DNA from: an uncultured Verrucomicrobiales bacterium
Lineage (GTDB): Bacteria > Verrucomicrobiota > Verrucomicrobiia > Verrucomicrobiales > Akkermansiaceae
NCBI GenBank assembly: GCA_937928545.1
Contig: CALGJQ010000031.1
Location: 23,912-87,911 of the forward strand
DNA: 64,000 nucleotides
Direction of reading: 5' to 3'
In this document: positions 1 through 7,460 of the stretch, in pieces
Numbering within the stretch: position 1 is the stretch's first letter
How the letters are laid out: every line of letters starts with the position of its first letter
Notes under the pieces: generated by a model
Databases searched by the model: none
The model's input: only the letters and a program-made list of their open reading frames with translations
What the model was told of the DNA's origin: nothing
Made by a program: the position numbers and the translations under genes

Positions 1-146
1 CTCAACTCCGACTCCAACATGCGCGACTCCAAAAGATCTCGTCGCAACTCAGGATCACGCCGCAAAGCCTCTTCCAACTGCGCAAATTCCTCATCGGAAA
101 GCGACCCGGAACAATACCCATCCACTAAATCAGCATGCTCTTTCAT
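1..146 (-). CDS. Anti-sigma / FecR-type regulator, N-terminal fragment (runs off left edge)
   Basis: Only the first 48 codons are inside the window. The start ATG (at 146) overlaps the stop of the upstream sigma-factor gene in an ATGA arrangement, so the two are translationally coupled. The visible protein begins MKEHADLVDGYCSGSLSDEE and continues with an acidic, Glu/Leu-rich helix ending ...LRRDPELRRDLLESRMLE. This 'LVDxYxxGxLSxEExxxLEExLxxDPELR' pattern is typical of the cytosolic head of FecR-like or LamG-carrying membrane anti-sigma proteins that pair with ECF sigma factors in Planctomycetes and Verrucomicrobia. The membrane segment and the extracytoplasmic domain would lie outside the window, so the sensor type cannot be stated. 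Confidence 0.75.
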   Translation of the reverse strand, partial: MKEHADLVDGYCSGSLSDEEFAQLEEALRRDPELRRDLLESRMLESEL

Positions 147-697
147 ACGCTTCCTTTCGCCTTGGATTCAGAAATATTGAGATCGATGCATCGGCGTAAA
201 TTCCGACGAATCCGCGCCAACGCTTTGTAAAGCCCCGTCGGAGTTCTCCCCACCGTCTTCGCAGCCTCCTTAATCGAAACCCCATCCGCATAAGCGGTCC
301 TGATTAAATCCCGCTGCCCTGAGTCCAACTTCGCGGTGCACGCCTGCAGCGCCTTCATCCGCTGCTCCGAATGTGTTTCCGCCGCCATCTCCTCCGCCTC
401 CGAAGCCAGCAATTCATAAACGTCATCACTAAAGACCAGCCGATCGACCGCCTTCCGCCTCCGGTATCGCAGCACTTCATAGCGAGCGATCATGAAAGCC
501 CAATCAAGGAACTTCGAACCCGGCAGATCCGGATCAAATTGATCAAACTTCCGCCACATCACCAGACTCGCCTCCTGCATCACCTCATCCACCCCCTCCC
601 AATTCGGAAGCAACGAGGTCACAAAGGCGCGCACATTCATCTCGTAACGCGAATACACGCGCACGAAATCTTCATTCTGATCGTTGGAGGGAGGCAA
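143..697 (-). CDS. ECF RNA polymerase sigma factor, Rhodopirellula/Verrucomicrobium type
   Basis: A 184-residue sigma-70 family protein. Region 2 is seen around residues 10-80 (YEMNVRAFVTSLLPN, then VDEVMQEASLVMWRKFDQFD and FLDWAFMIARYEVLRYRR) and region 4 around 120-175 (LDSGQRDLIRTAYADGVSIKEAA, then GRTPTGLYKALARIRRNLRRCI). The WAF-IARYEVLRYRR and GRT-x-x-ALYKALxRIRxxL wording is characteristic of the ECF subfamily widespread in Planctomycetes and Verrucomicrobia. The apparent start is TTG at 697; no better in-frame ATG exists before residue 20, which would cut region 2. The next gene, a FecR-like regulator, overlaps by 4 nt, so this is a sigma/anti-sigma operon. Its regulon is unknown. Confidence 0.9.
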   Translation of the reverse strand: MPPSNDQNEDFVRVYSRYEMNVRAFVTSLLPNWEGVDEVMQEASLVMWRKFDQFDPDLPGSKFLDWAFMIARYEVLRYRRRKAVDRLVFSDDVYELLASEAEEMAAETHSEQRMKALQACTAKLDSGQRDLIRTAYADGVSIKEAAKTVGRTPTGLYKALARIRRNLRRCIDLNISESKAKGSV

Positions 698-773
698 AAC
701 TTGGAAGGACTTTTCAGGAGACTACACCCCGGTAAAAATTTGCCCGCCTAAATTTTATTTTTCGCCCTCTCCC

Positions 774-1601
774 CTACGCACGCCTCGACCGCTTTCGGCG
801 CAAGAATGTCGTCGAAGCAAGAGCCACGAAGAATGAAGTTGTTGGCTCTGGAACTAAATAGAAGGTTGTTGATTCATCGCTAAACCGGTCTCCAAAAGTA
901 GCGCCCATACCTGACCTCACCCCAAAAGTGCTCACATCAATAGCAATTCCATCAACGACATCATCAACAAGAACGAGATCGTTTGATCGGAAACTGTCAG
1001 GAAACATCGTCGAAATACTGCCACTGAGTTCAATTTCTTCGGGAAAATTTGTAGGCTCCAGCAAGCCGTCACTGATCGCCTGCCAAGATCCGACCATGTG
1101 GCTGAAGGTCCCAGTCACTGTTTCCGTCGGCCCCGTCAGGGTATATGAACCAGAAAAACTCAAAATACTAATATCCCCCAGAATTGCCGGTGGGTTAGAG
1201 CGCTCCCATTCCAATCCGCCTGTTGAGTTGGCGCTCAAGGAAAGCGCCTGAGTCGTCATGATACTGAATGTCGTTGGGTCAGTTACGATCTCAAGCCCGA
1301 CATTCACTGATTGAAGGGTGCTCGGATTAACAAACACCCCAGAGCCACTCCACGTCGCTGAGTTTAAAGTCGCCTGGACTGTATTAATCACAAGGCATCC
1401 AGGACTCAAAACAGCCATAACCTCAGCGCTCCCTTGCATTGACCTTCCATTGAGCCCGATATCACCTCGTAAATCAAAGGCCGCAAATGCTTCTGTAAGC
1501 CCACGATACATCCCCCCATCAACAATCGTCGCCCCATGGACGAATGATCCAGTCGCCATTACCATCGATAACTTTAAGGGAAAAATATTATCTACCTTCA
1601 T
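774..1601 (-). CDS. PEP-CTERM sorting-domain exported protein
   Basis: A 275-residue protein with an N-terminal signal peptide (MKVDNIFPLKLSMVMATGSFVHGA) and a C-terminal PEP-CTERM sorting tail: LVPEPTTS, a hydrophobic stretch, then the basic cluster FLRRKRSRR. The body is low in Cys, rich in Ser/Thr/Gly and beta-prone, with no catalytic motif I recognise. PEP-CTERM tails are processed by exosortase (EpsH/XrtA family) and usually mark proteins destined for the cell surface or extracellular matrix. It stands alone between the sigma factor and glycyl-tRNA synthetase, reading away from the latter. Function beyond surface location is not inferable. Confidence 0.85.
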   Translation of the reverse strand: MKVDNIFPLKLSMVMATGSFVHGATIVDGGMYRGLTEAFAAFDLRGDIGLNGRSMQGSAEVMAVLSPGCLVINTVQATLNSATWSGSGVFVNPSTLQSVNVGLEIVTDPTTFSIMTTQALSLSANSTGGLEWERSNPPAILGDISILSFSGSYTLTGPTETVTGTFSHMVGSWQAISDGLLEPTNFPEEIELSGSISTMFPDSFRSNDLVLVDDVVDGIAIDVSTFGVRSGMGATFGDRFSDESTTFYLVPEPTTSFFVALASTTFLRRKRSRRA

Positions 1602-1817
1602 GAAAAACTTAAATATCGATCAAGTGACACCCTGTCAATTTGAAATCATTTTTCATGAGCATCACAGAACGATTAGTGGGTGAATGACGCAGACCCACTC
1701 CTAAAATCACTCTGAGCCCTCAATATTTCTCTCCTTAAATCCCCCAAAAGCCTTTCCCCTCGCGCTTTTCTCCTGTTTCCTCGCGGCCCGCGAGGGTAAT
1801 CACTCGCCCCTAGAACC

Positions 1818-3221
1818 ATGGCCAACAAAGACCAGACCGATACCGCCCGCATGGAGAAGATCGTCTCCCTGTGCAAACGCAAAGGATTCATTTTTCAATC
1901 TGCCGAAATCTACGGCGGCTTGAACGGTTGCTGGGACTACGGCCCCCTCGGAACCGAGGTGAAAAGAAACCTCAAAGAACTCTGGTGGCGTAAAAACGTC
2001 CAAGAACGCGACGACATCCTCGGCCTCGATGGATCGATCCTTACTCACCAGGCCGTCCTCACCGCCTCTGGCCACATCGGCGGATTCTCCGACCCCATGG
2101 TCGATTGTAAAACCTGCAAGGGCCGCTTTCGCGCCGACTCCCTCGACACCTTAGAGTGCAAACAAAAACCCTCCTGCACTCCCGGAGCGACCGACGCATG
2201 TGAACTCACCGAGCCCCGCGATTTCGAACTCATGTTCAAAACCCAAATGGGTGCCTCCGCTGACGAAAACGATCCAAATGCCACCGCCTACCTCCGTCCG
2301 GAAACCGCGCAGTCCATCTTCGTCCAATACAAAAACGTCATCGACTCAAACCGCATCAAACTCCCCTTTGGCATCGCCCAAATTGGTAAATCCTTCCGCA
2401 ACGAGATCAACCCACGGAACTTCACCTTCCGCTCCCGCGAATTCGAGCAGATGGAAGTCGAGTATTTCTGCCATCCCGATGACGGCCTCCGCCTCACCGA
2501 CGAATGGCTCGCCAACCGCCTCGCCTTCTACGACGAAATCGGTCTCGATAAGGAGAAACTCCACGTCCTCGACATCCCCGATGGTGAGCGCGCTCATTAC
2601 TCTAAGAAGACCTACGACATCGAGTATGACTTCCCCTTCGGCCAGCAAGAACTCGAGGGCGTCGCCTACCGTGGCGACTACGACCTCGGAAAACATCACG
2701 AACACTCCGGCAAGCCTCTCGAATACTTCGACGAGCAAACCAAAGAAAAGTTCATCCCGCACGTCGTCGAGCCATCGGCTGGTTGCGACCGCACCATCCT
2801 TGCCCTCATCTGCGAGGCTTACGACGAAGAAGACCTCACCAAAGAAGGTGGCAAGCCCGACGTTCGCACCGTGATGCGCTTCAAGCCATCCATCGCCCCC
2901 ATCAAAGCAGCCATTCTCCCGCTTCTTAAAAACAAGCCCGAGCTCGTCGAGAAAGCCCAAGAGGTCAAAACCCTCCTCCAGCCCTTCATGAATGTCTTCT
3001 ACGATGAAACTGCAGCCATCGGCCGCCGCTACCGTCGCCAAGACGAAGTCGGCACCCCCTTCTGCATCGCGATCGACTTCGACACCATCGGCCAAGGCGG
3101 CGAAAACAATGATGACGACTCCCAAAAGGACACCGTCACGATCCGCCACCGCGACTCCATGGAACAAGAGCGCGTCGCCATCAGCAACCTTCTCCCATGG
3201 CTCCTCGAGCGACTCCGCTAG
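1818..3221 (+). CDS. glyQS: Glycine--tRNA ligase (alpha2, single-chain type)
   Basis: A 467-residue class II aminoacyl-tRNA synthetase charging tRNA-Gly in the cytosol. Diagnostic stretches are CKRKGFIFQSAEIYGG-x-x-G-x-WDYGPLG near residues 19-45, the insertion with two CxxC-like pairs (DCKTC near 96-100), the motif TAYLRPETAQ (156-165), motif 2 (GKSFRNEINPRNFTFRSREFEQMEVEYF), and a C-terminal anticodon-binding domain (YDETAAIGRRYRRQDEVGTPFCIAID). It is the dimeric eukaryote/archaeal/Thermus-like form rather than the split GlyQ/GlyS form. The ATG at 1818 gives the canonical N-terminus. Length is normal for the family. Confidence 0.97.
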   Translation: MANKDQTDTARMEKIVSLCKRKGFIFQSAEIYGGLNGCWDYGPLGTEVKRNLKELWWRKNVQERDDILGLDGSILTHQAVLTASGHIGGFSDPMVDCKTCKGRFRADSLDTLECKQKPSCTPGATDACELTEPRDFELMFKTQMGASADENDPNATAYLRPETAQSIFVQYKNVIDSNRIKLPFGIAQIGKSFRNEINPRNFTFRSREFEQMEVEYFCHPDDGLRLTDEWLANRLAFYDEIGLDKEKLHVLDIPDGERAHYSKKTYDIEYDFPFGQQELEGVAYRGDYDLGKHHEHSGKPLEYFDEQTKEKFIPHVVEPSAGCDRTILALICEAYDEEDLTKEGGKPDVRTVMRFKPSIAPIKAAILPLLKNKPELVEKAQEVKTLLQPFMNVFYDETAAIGRRYRRQDEVGTPFCIAIDFDTIGQGGENNDDDSQKDTVTIRHRDSMEQERVAISNLLPWLLERLR

Positions 3222-3285
3222 AGGCCATTCATAAAAAGGACCGATTCATTTAGGCAACAAAGCCCATCTGAATCGCTTCCTTACT

Positions 3286-4014
3286 ATGGCCACCGAGTTC
3301 CGGAACTACCAAAACATCATCATTGGACTCATCGTCGCCGCTGGCATTGCCATCGGCGGCTTTTTTATCTCCAAAACTCTCTACAACGCGAAAGTCGCGC
3401 TCAATACCGCTGAAGCAAAGGGTCTCGCCGAAAGACGCGTCCAAGCGGACCGGGCGAATTGGACCATCGGATTTGCCGTCGCTGGAAAAAGCCGTGATGA
3501 GGTGCCCCGACTCTATCAAGAAGCCGAAGCGATCCAATTACGCCTCATCAAACTCCTCAAAGAAAACGCCTTCACCGATGAAGAAATCACCCCCGGCATC
3601 ATCGAATACGGCACCCGCCAGTATCGCAACGAGGAACAGGTTCTCATTGACCAAGATCACTTCTTAAACGGCTCTCTCAGCATCGAAACACAGAACGTCC
3701 ACGCCATCGCGCCCGCCCGTGGCGTGATCAACAAGCTCATTTCCGAAGGCATCAGTATCACCAACCGGACCCCCACCTACAGCTTCACGGGCTTAAACGA
3801 AATCAAACCAGACATGCTCCGTGAGGCCGCCAAAAATGCCCGCATCGCCGCAAACGAATTTGCCTCAAATGCCCAAGTCGAAGTCGGAGGCATCCGCGCC
3901 GCTCGCCAAGGAGGCTTCATCATCCGCGATGCCGGAAACGAAAGCACCGACTCCTACAAAATCGAAAAAGACGTCCGTGTCGTCACCACGATCACCTTCT
4001 TCCTCACCGACTAA
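3286..4014 (+). CDS. SIMPL (DUF541) domain membrane-anchored protein
   Basis: A 242-residue protein with an uncleaved-looking N-terminal membrane segment (IIIGLIVAAGIAIGGFFISKTLYNA) followed by a SIMPL/DUF541 domain. Family features include AKGLAERRVQADRANWTIGFAVAG, the repeated -L-x-x-G- beta-helix-beta units, YSFTGLNEIKPDMLREAAKNARIAANEFA, and a closing beta strand KDVRVVTTITFFL. SIMPL proteins are periplasmic or outer-membrane-facing and of poorly defined role (linked to oxidative stress or surface adhesion in some bacteria). It follows glyQS by 64 nt on the same strand. Its stop overlaps the tail of the oppositely oriented cupredoxin gene by 4 nt. Confidence 0.88.
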   Translation: MATEFRNYQNIIIGLIVAAGIAIGGFFISKTLYNAKVALNTAEAKGLAERRVQADRANWTIGFAVAGKSRDEVPRLYQEAEAIQLRLIKLLKENAFTDEEITPGIIEYGTRQYRNEEQVLIDQDHFLNGSLSIETQNVHAIAPARGVINKLISEGISITNRTPTYSFTGLNEIKPDMLREAAKNARIAANEFASNAQVEVGGIRAARQGGFIIRDAGNESTDSYKIEKDVRVVTTITFFLTD

Positions 4015-4571
4015 CTCCGGCGCGAACGTCGCAGCAAAAGAGCGGAGAAAATCCCCACACAAGAAAGCAAAGTTGAGCTTGGCTCTGGGATCACCTGAAT
4101 CGAACCAGTCATGCCCGTGTGACCGGTCACGCGGCAGGTATAAAAGTAGTTTCCGGCACCGGTCGCCCACACGATCTGATCGGTCGTTGGAGCTGGGTCA
4201 GCGGTAAAATCAGCAATCGGAGCGAGCGTCGAGTTATCAATCACCGCACCATCTGTCGTCGTCCGTGAAAATGAACCGTCAGATCCACTCACAGGGAGCG
4301 TGTCATCCGTGATGACAAAGGGGTGAGCACTGGTTGTTCTCAGAAAATTGTAGGTTTCCCCCGCGGTCAGGATGAAGGTCGCATCCGCGATATTCGTGAA
4401 ATTAGTTCCTCCATCCGCCCAACTAAAAAGATAGTCCGATGCGCCCGAATTAGAAATGTTGAACGTCACTCCAGCGTCAACTTGATAAACGTTTGCGCTG
4501 ATCATCGTCGTTGCCGCAGACGCTAAACCGGAAAAATTGACGAGGGCTAAAAATACAAAGGAGTTTTTCAT
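4011..4571 (-). CDS. PEP-CTERM cupredoxin-like (type-1 copper) protein
   Basis: With the ATG at 4571 the product is 186 residues: a clean signal peptide (MKNSFVFLALVNFSGLASA), a plastocyanin-like beta domain, and a PEP-CTERM tail (VIPEPSSTLL, hydrophobic segment, LLRRSRRS). A complete set of type-1 copper ligands is visible: His83 in SAHPFVI, then Cys146, His151 and Met154 in YTCRVTGHTGMTG. This predicts a blue-copper electron carrier tethered to or released at the cell surface, an unusual pairing with an exosortase signal. An in-frame start 33 nt upstream exists but would place non-hydrophobic residues before the signal. It is tail-to-tail with the SIMPL gene. Confidence 0.85.
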   Translation of the reverse strand: MKNSFVFLALVNFSGLASAATTMISANVYQVDAGVTFNISNSGASDYLFSWADGGTNFTNIADATFILTAGETYNFLRTTSAHPFVITDDTLPVSGSDGSFSRTTTDGAVIDNSTLAPIADFTADPAPTTDQIVWATGAGNYFYTCRVTGHTGMTGSIQVIPEPSSTLLSCVGIFSALLLRRSRRS

Positions 4572-4702
4572 GGTCTTGAAGTAAATGAATATCACGCAAT
4601 CCACTCATCACAAGCTTATAACAAGCCACCTCTCCCCCCTTCACTCTTCATCGGTCAAAAACAGGTGATTGGACTCCTCCCCGAGAATGTTAAGCTGAGT
4701 CC

Positions 4703-5920
4703 GTGAGATTTCTCTGGCTCATCTTTCCCTTCCTCGTCACCTCATGCGCCGTCCGCGTCGAGGAAGCTGCCACCAAGCATAGCCTCGTCCCTAAAAGAAA
4801 GATCGACTGGCCACAGTGGCTTCCCTCGGATTTCACAAACGAGATCAAAGACAAAAGCCACTTTGACCCACAGTTCATCAAAGTCCCCCACGGCGAAGTC
4901 GTCACCTATGGCCCTCGCCCCGACGGCCGAGAGCATTTCGCGATCATTAGCAAACGTGAGGAAAACAAGAAGCCCGGCATCTTCCAACTCCGCCTCTGCT
5001 TCCTCCCCACCTCCATCTTCGCTGGAGACAGCCCGCTCGAACCTAGCCAAAACAACCTCCATGCCGAAGACCGGAAATGGTTCTACTCAGCCTACAAATT
5101 CCGCTCAACTTTCTTCGACCTCTACCCTGCGAAAACTGAATCCCCGAAAGGCCTCCTCCTCTACCACACCTCCATCATGCTCCTTTCGATGGCCGAAGAG
5201 AAAGTCATCGAAAACTTCCGCAAACTCGGCTGGAACGTCATGGTGGGACTCCCGCCCGATAGCCTCTACCGCAATAAACTCCCCGCCATCATGTCGGAGG
5301 AAGGCACCCTCGAAAGCGCCGCCGAACTCATCGCCGAAGACATGGATCGCCACTATGCCGAGCAAGCCTTCACCACCCGCGTCGCGCTCGACTACCTCGC
5401 TCAAACCCGTCCCTCTTGGCTCCGCGGAAAACGCGTCCTCATGGGCACCAGCGCCGGCACCTTTGGCCTTCCCGCCGAAGCGCTCATGAACCCTGGCTGG
5501 GATGCCCTCATCTTTGTCAGCGGAGGGACGAACCTCATCTCGCTCTACGAATCAGGTTCGGCAGGCGTCTTCCAAAACTCCCTCTCCTGGGTCGCCGACG
5601 CTCGCAAAGACCCCCCAAAAGAAGTCACCCGCATCTTCAGCGATGAAGAATATCACGAAATCTTCCGTCGCGCCGCCAAGATGACCCGACTCCATTCCGG
5701 GCGCCTCGCTCCGCAACTCCGCGATCAACGCATCCTCACCATCGCCGGCACCATCGACCATATCATGCCCGATGAACAGGCCCTCGGCCTCCACCGCGCC
5801 CTCGGCTCTCCGGAACGTTGGACCGCCCCGCTCGGCCACCACCTCATCGCCCTCCAACTCATCCTCGAAGTCGACCGCATCGACAACTGGATCATGAATC
5901 CCCCCGGAAGAACACTTTAG
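4703..5920 (+). CDS. Alpha/beta-hydrolase-fold lipoprotein
   Basis: A 405-residue protein with a lipoprotein signal (MRFLWLIFPFLVTSC, lipobox VTSC). After a non-conserved 150-residue N-terminal part comes an alpha/beta-hydrolase-like core: GLLLYHTSIM (first strand), GWNVMVGLPPDSLYR, the nucleophile elbow GTSAGTFG with Ser250, a late acidic residue in IAGTIDHIMPDEQA, and a histidine in LGHHLIAL. The Ser-Asp-His order supports an esterase or peptidase-like hydrolase anchored in the envelope. The substrate cannot be deduced. The stop codon sits in a perfect 16-nt palindrome. Confidence 0.72.
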   Translation: MRFLWLIFPFLVTSCAVRVEEAATKHSLVPKRKIDWPQWLPSDFTNEIKDKSHFDPQFIKVPHGEVVTYGPRPDGREHFAIISKREENKKPGIFQLRLCFLPTSIFAGDSPLEPSQNNLHAEDRKWFYSAYKFRSTFFDLYPAKTESPKGLLLYHTSIMLLSMAEEKVIENFRKLGWNVMVGLPPDSLYRNKLPAIMSEEGTLESAAELIAEDMDRHYAEQAFTTRVALDYLAQTRPSWLRGKRVLMGTSAGTFGLPAEALMNPGWDALIFVSGGTNLISLYESGSAGVFQNSLSWVADARKDPPKEVTRIFSDEEYHEIFRRAAKMTRLHSGRLAPQLRDQRILTIAGTIDHIMPDEQALGLHRALGSPERWTAPLGHHLIALQLILEVDRIDNWIMNPPGRTL

Positions 5921-5927
5921 AAAGTGT
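5912..5927. repeat. Perfect palindrome over the hydrolase stop codon
   Basis: ACACTTT-AG-AAAGTGT, 7-nt arms and a 2-nt centre. It has no following T run, so it is not a canonical intrinsic terminator. It may be a stem that processes or stabilises the mRNA 3' end, or an operator for the downstream Cys-rich gene. Confidence 0.45.
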
Positions 5928-6022
5928 CCTCCCCACCCACCCCCAACCGAGTCTCCCAAAAAACCCTCAACTTTTTCCAAGCTTGCCAAATCACACATCC
6001 CGCCTTCTTTTATAAGAGAACT

Positions 6023-6448
6023 TTGATCCGCAAACTGTCAGCCTCCGGATTCATCGCCATCATGGCCTTGATCCTTGCCTTCCAGCATCCCGTGCTGGGC
6101 TACTGCAGCAGCTCGCATGACTTCTACATCGCAGATTGTAAATGCTCCGCTCCTGCCAATGACGAAGCCTCCTGCTGTCAGGAAATTTGCGAAAGTTGCC
6201 TGAGCACCGATCCGGAAGAAGCACCCTATCAAGACTGCTGCAAAAAAATCTCCTACGACCCCGGCGACATTCTCTGGACGCCATCATCCGAGCCTGAGCC
6301 TTTTGTCGGAGCCGAACTCGCTCCGCTTCCTCAGCTGAAAATCCCCTCTCTCGTTCAAGCTTCCCTCGCATCCTCCTTCATCCCGCCTCCGCTTCCCCCG
6401 CCTTACTCCTGCCCGCTTTTCTTGCGCCTTGGAGTCATGCTTCTTTGA
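6023..6448 (+). CDS. Small exported Cys-rich protein (metal-associated type?)
   Basis: Using the TTG at 6023 the product is about 141 residues: a signal peptide (IRKLSASGFIAIMALILAFQHPVLG), then a Cys-dense stretch with about nine Cys in 50 residues (YC, DCKC, SCCQEICESC, DCCKK), an acidic linker, and a proline-rich tail ending PPPLPPPYSCPLFLRLGVMLL. The start is uncertain: a GTG at 5924 is in frame but adds a non-signal-like leader. The layout of Cys-rich head plus PPP...FLR...LL tail resembles small exported proteins placed ahead of metal efflux operons (CopL/DUF2946-like). That is a resemblance only, and I cannot assign the family. It lies 113 nt upstream of the channel-like gene with in-frame TGAs and is probably co-transcribed with it. 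Confidence 0.6.
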   Translation: MIRKLSASGFIAIMALILAFQHPVLGYCSSSHDFYIADCKCSAPANDEASCCQEICESCLSTDPEEAPYQDCCKKISYDPGDILWTPSSEPEPFVGAELAPLPQLKIPSLVQASLASSFIPPPLPPPYSCPLFLRLGVMLL

Positions 6449-6560
6449 TACCGCTCGACCGGATTCCTCGGTCTTGAGCTCTCTTTTTCTTTTCGCATCT
6501 CCTCATCAGGAGAGGCCCCTGTTCGCTCCCATTGTGACCAAACCAAACTCTAAAAATATC

Positions 6561-7451
6561 ATGAAATTTCAAATCACCACCGCCCTCTTTTCCGCCCTGC
6601 TTCTTAATCAAGCCTTTGGATGAGACGCCTGAAAACTCACCACTCCGTCAGTTGGCGGAATGATCAATGACAACAACTCCCGCTTCAGCTTCTCGGCCGA
6701 CTACACCCTCCGTGTCAGCAATGACGTCTACGAGGGCGACAAAAAGGTCTCTAACCCTTTCAATGTTGAGACCGTCTTCCAGCGATACAGCCTAAGCGGA
6801 GCCTACCGGATTTCGGACCAGTTTGTGGTGCAAGCTACCCTGCCATTTCTCGATGCCACCTTCGAGTATGCGGGCGTGGACATCGCAGAGATCTCCGGCC
6901 TTGCAGACATCTCCCTCTCAGGAACATGGCGTCCCGCAGGAGTTCCAGGCCTCAATTTGAATCTCGGATTCATCGCCCCCACTGGCGAGGAAAGAGATCA
7001 ACCCGTGATCAACGGAGGAGGCATCCCGTCTGTCTTCCAGCTTGGCACCGGTGCTTGGCAAGTTCTCCTCGGAGCTGGCTACACCCGCCAAGTCAACGAC
7101 TGGACTCTTTACACCCAAGTCAATATTAACCTCCCACTCGAAACCAGCACGCAAGGATTCAGACCTGCCGAAAGCTACTTCCTCACAGTAGGAGCGAGCC
7201 GCGCACTCACTGAGTCCCTCAGCGCAGGCTTCGCAGTCCAAGGAAGCTATACCACCAAGGATGAATACCTAGGAATCGATCTCGCCAACACTGGCGCCAA
7301 GACTCTTAGCCTGCGTCCTTCCCTCGTCTGGCAGATCAATGATCGCTTCGCGATGTCCGGATCAGTCGAGGTTCCAGTCTACCGCGATGTCAACTCCACC
7401 GCGATCGCCACCGGTCCCACTTGGCGGATTGGCTTCAGCACCAGCTTCTAA
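6561..7451 (+). CDS. Outer-membrane channel-like protein with two in-frame TGA codons (candidate selenoprotein, UxxU)
   Basis: The reading frame from ATG 6561 to the stop at 7451 (296 codons) contains TGA at 6621-6623 (codon 21) and 6630-6632 (codon 24) and no other stop. A signal peptide, MKFQITTALFSALLLNQAFG, precedes the TGAs. Reading TGA as Sec gives U-D-A-U-K-L-T-T-P right at the predicted cleavage point, a UxxU redox or metal motif. The remaining 270 residues look like a beta-barrel of the 'transporter' / Phenol_MetA_deg-like superfamily: alternating aromatic strands, LGFIAPTGEER, GGGIPSVFQLGTGAWQVLLGAGY, and a C-terminal Phe (RIGFSTSF). Frame, base composition and signal all continue across the TGAs, which argues against a pseudogene. 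A short form starting at 6660 would lose the signal peptide. A SECIS-like hairpin follows. Sec insertion is inferred. Confidence 0.75.
6641..6662 (+). promoter_or_regulatory. Candidate bacterial SECIS hairpin (channel-like gene)
   Basis: CCGTC (6645-6649) pairs with GGCGG (6654-6658), including one G-U pair, with loop AGTT (6650-6653). T6644-A6659 extends the stem, and CA/TG pairs lie beyond a mismatch. The stem begins 11 nt after the second TGA, and the loop G is 18 nt from it (27 nt from the first). This fits known bacterial SECIS geometry, an apical loop with an early G/GU some 16-37 nt past UGA. Confidence 0.6.
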
Positions 7452-7460
7452 AAAAGCCAC

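Noticed and set aside
6621..6632. Sequencing error, pseudogene or whole-genome TGA reassignment as the reason for in-frame TGAs
   Set aside because: Only TGA interrupts, never TAA/TAG. The frame and signal peptides continue, and hairpins follow. Many other genes here end in TGA and use TGG for Trp, so global reassignment is unlikely. Read-level error cannot be excluded from the sequence alone.
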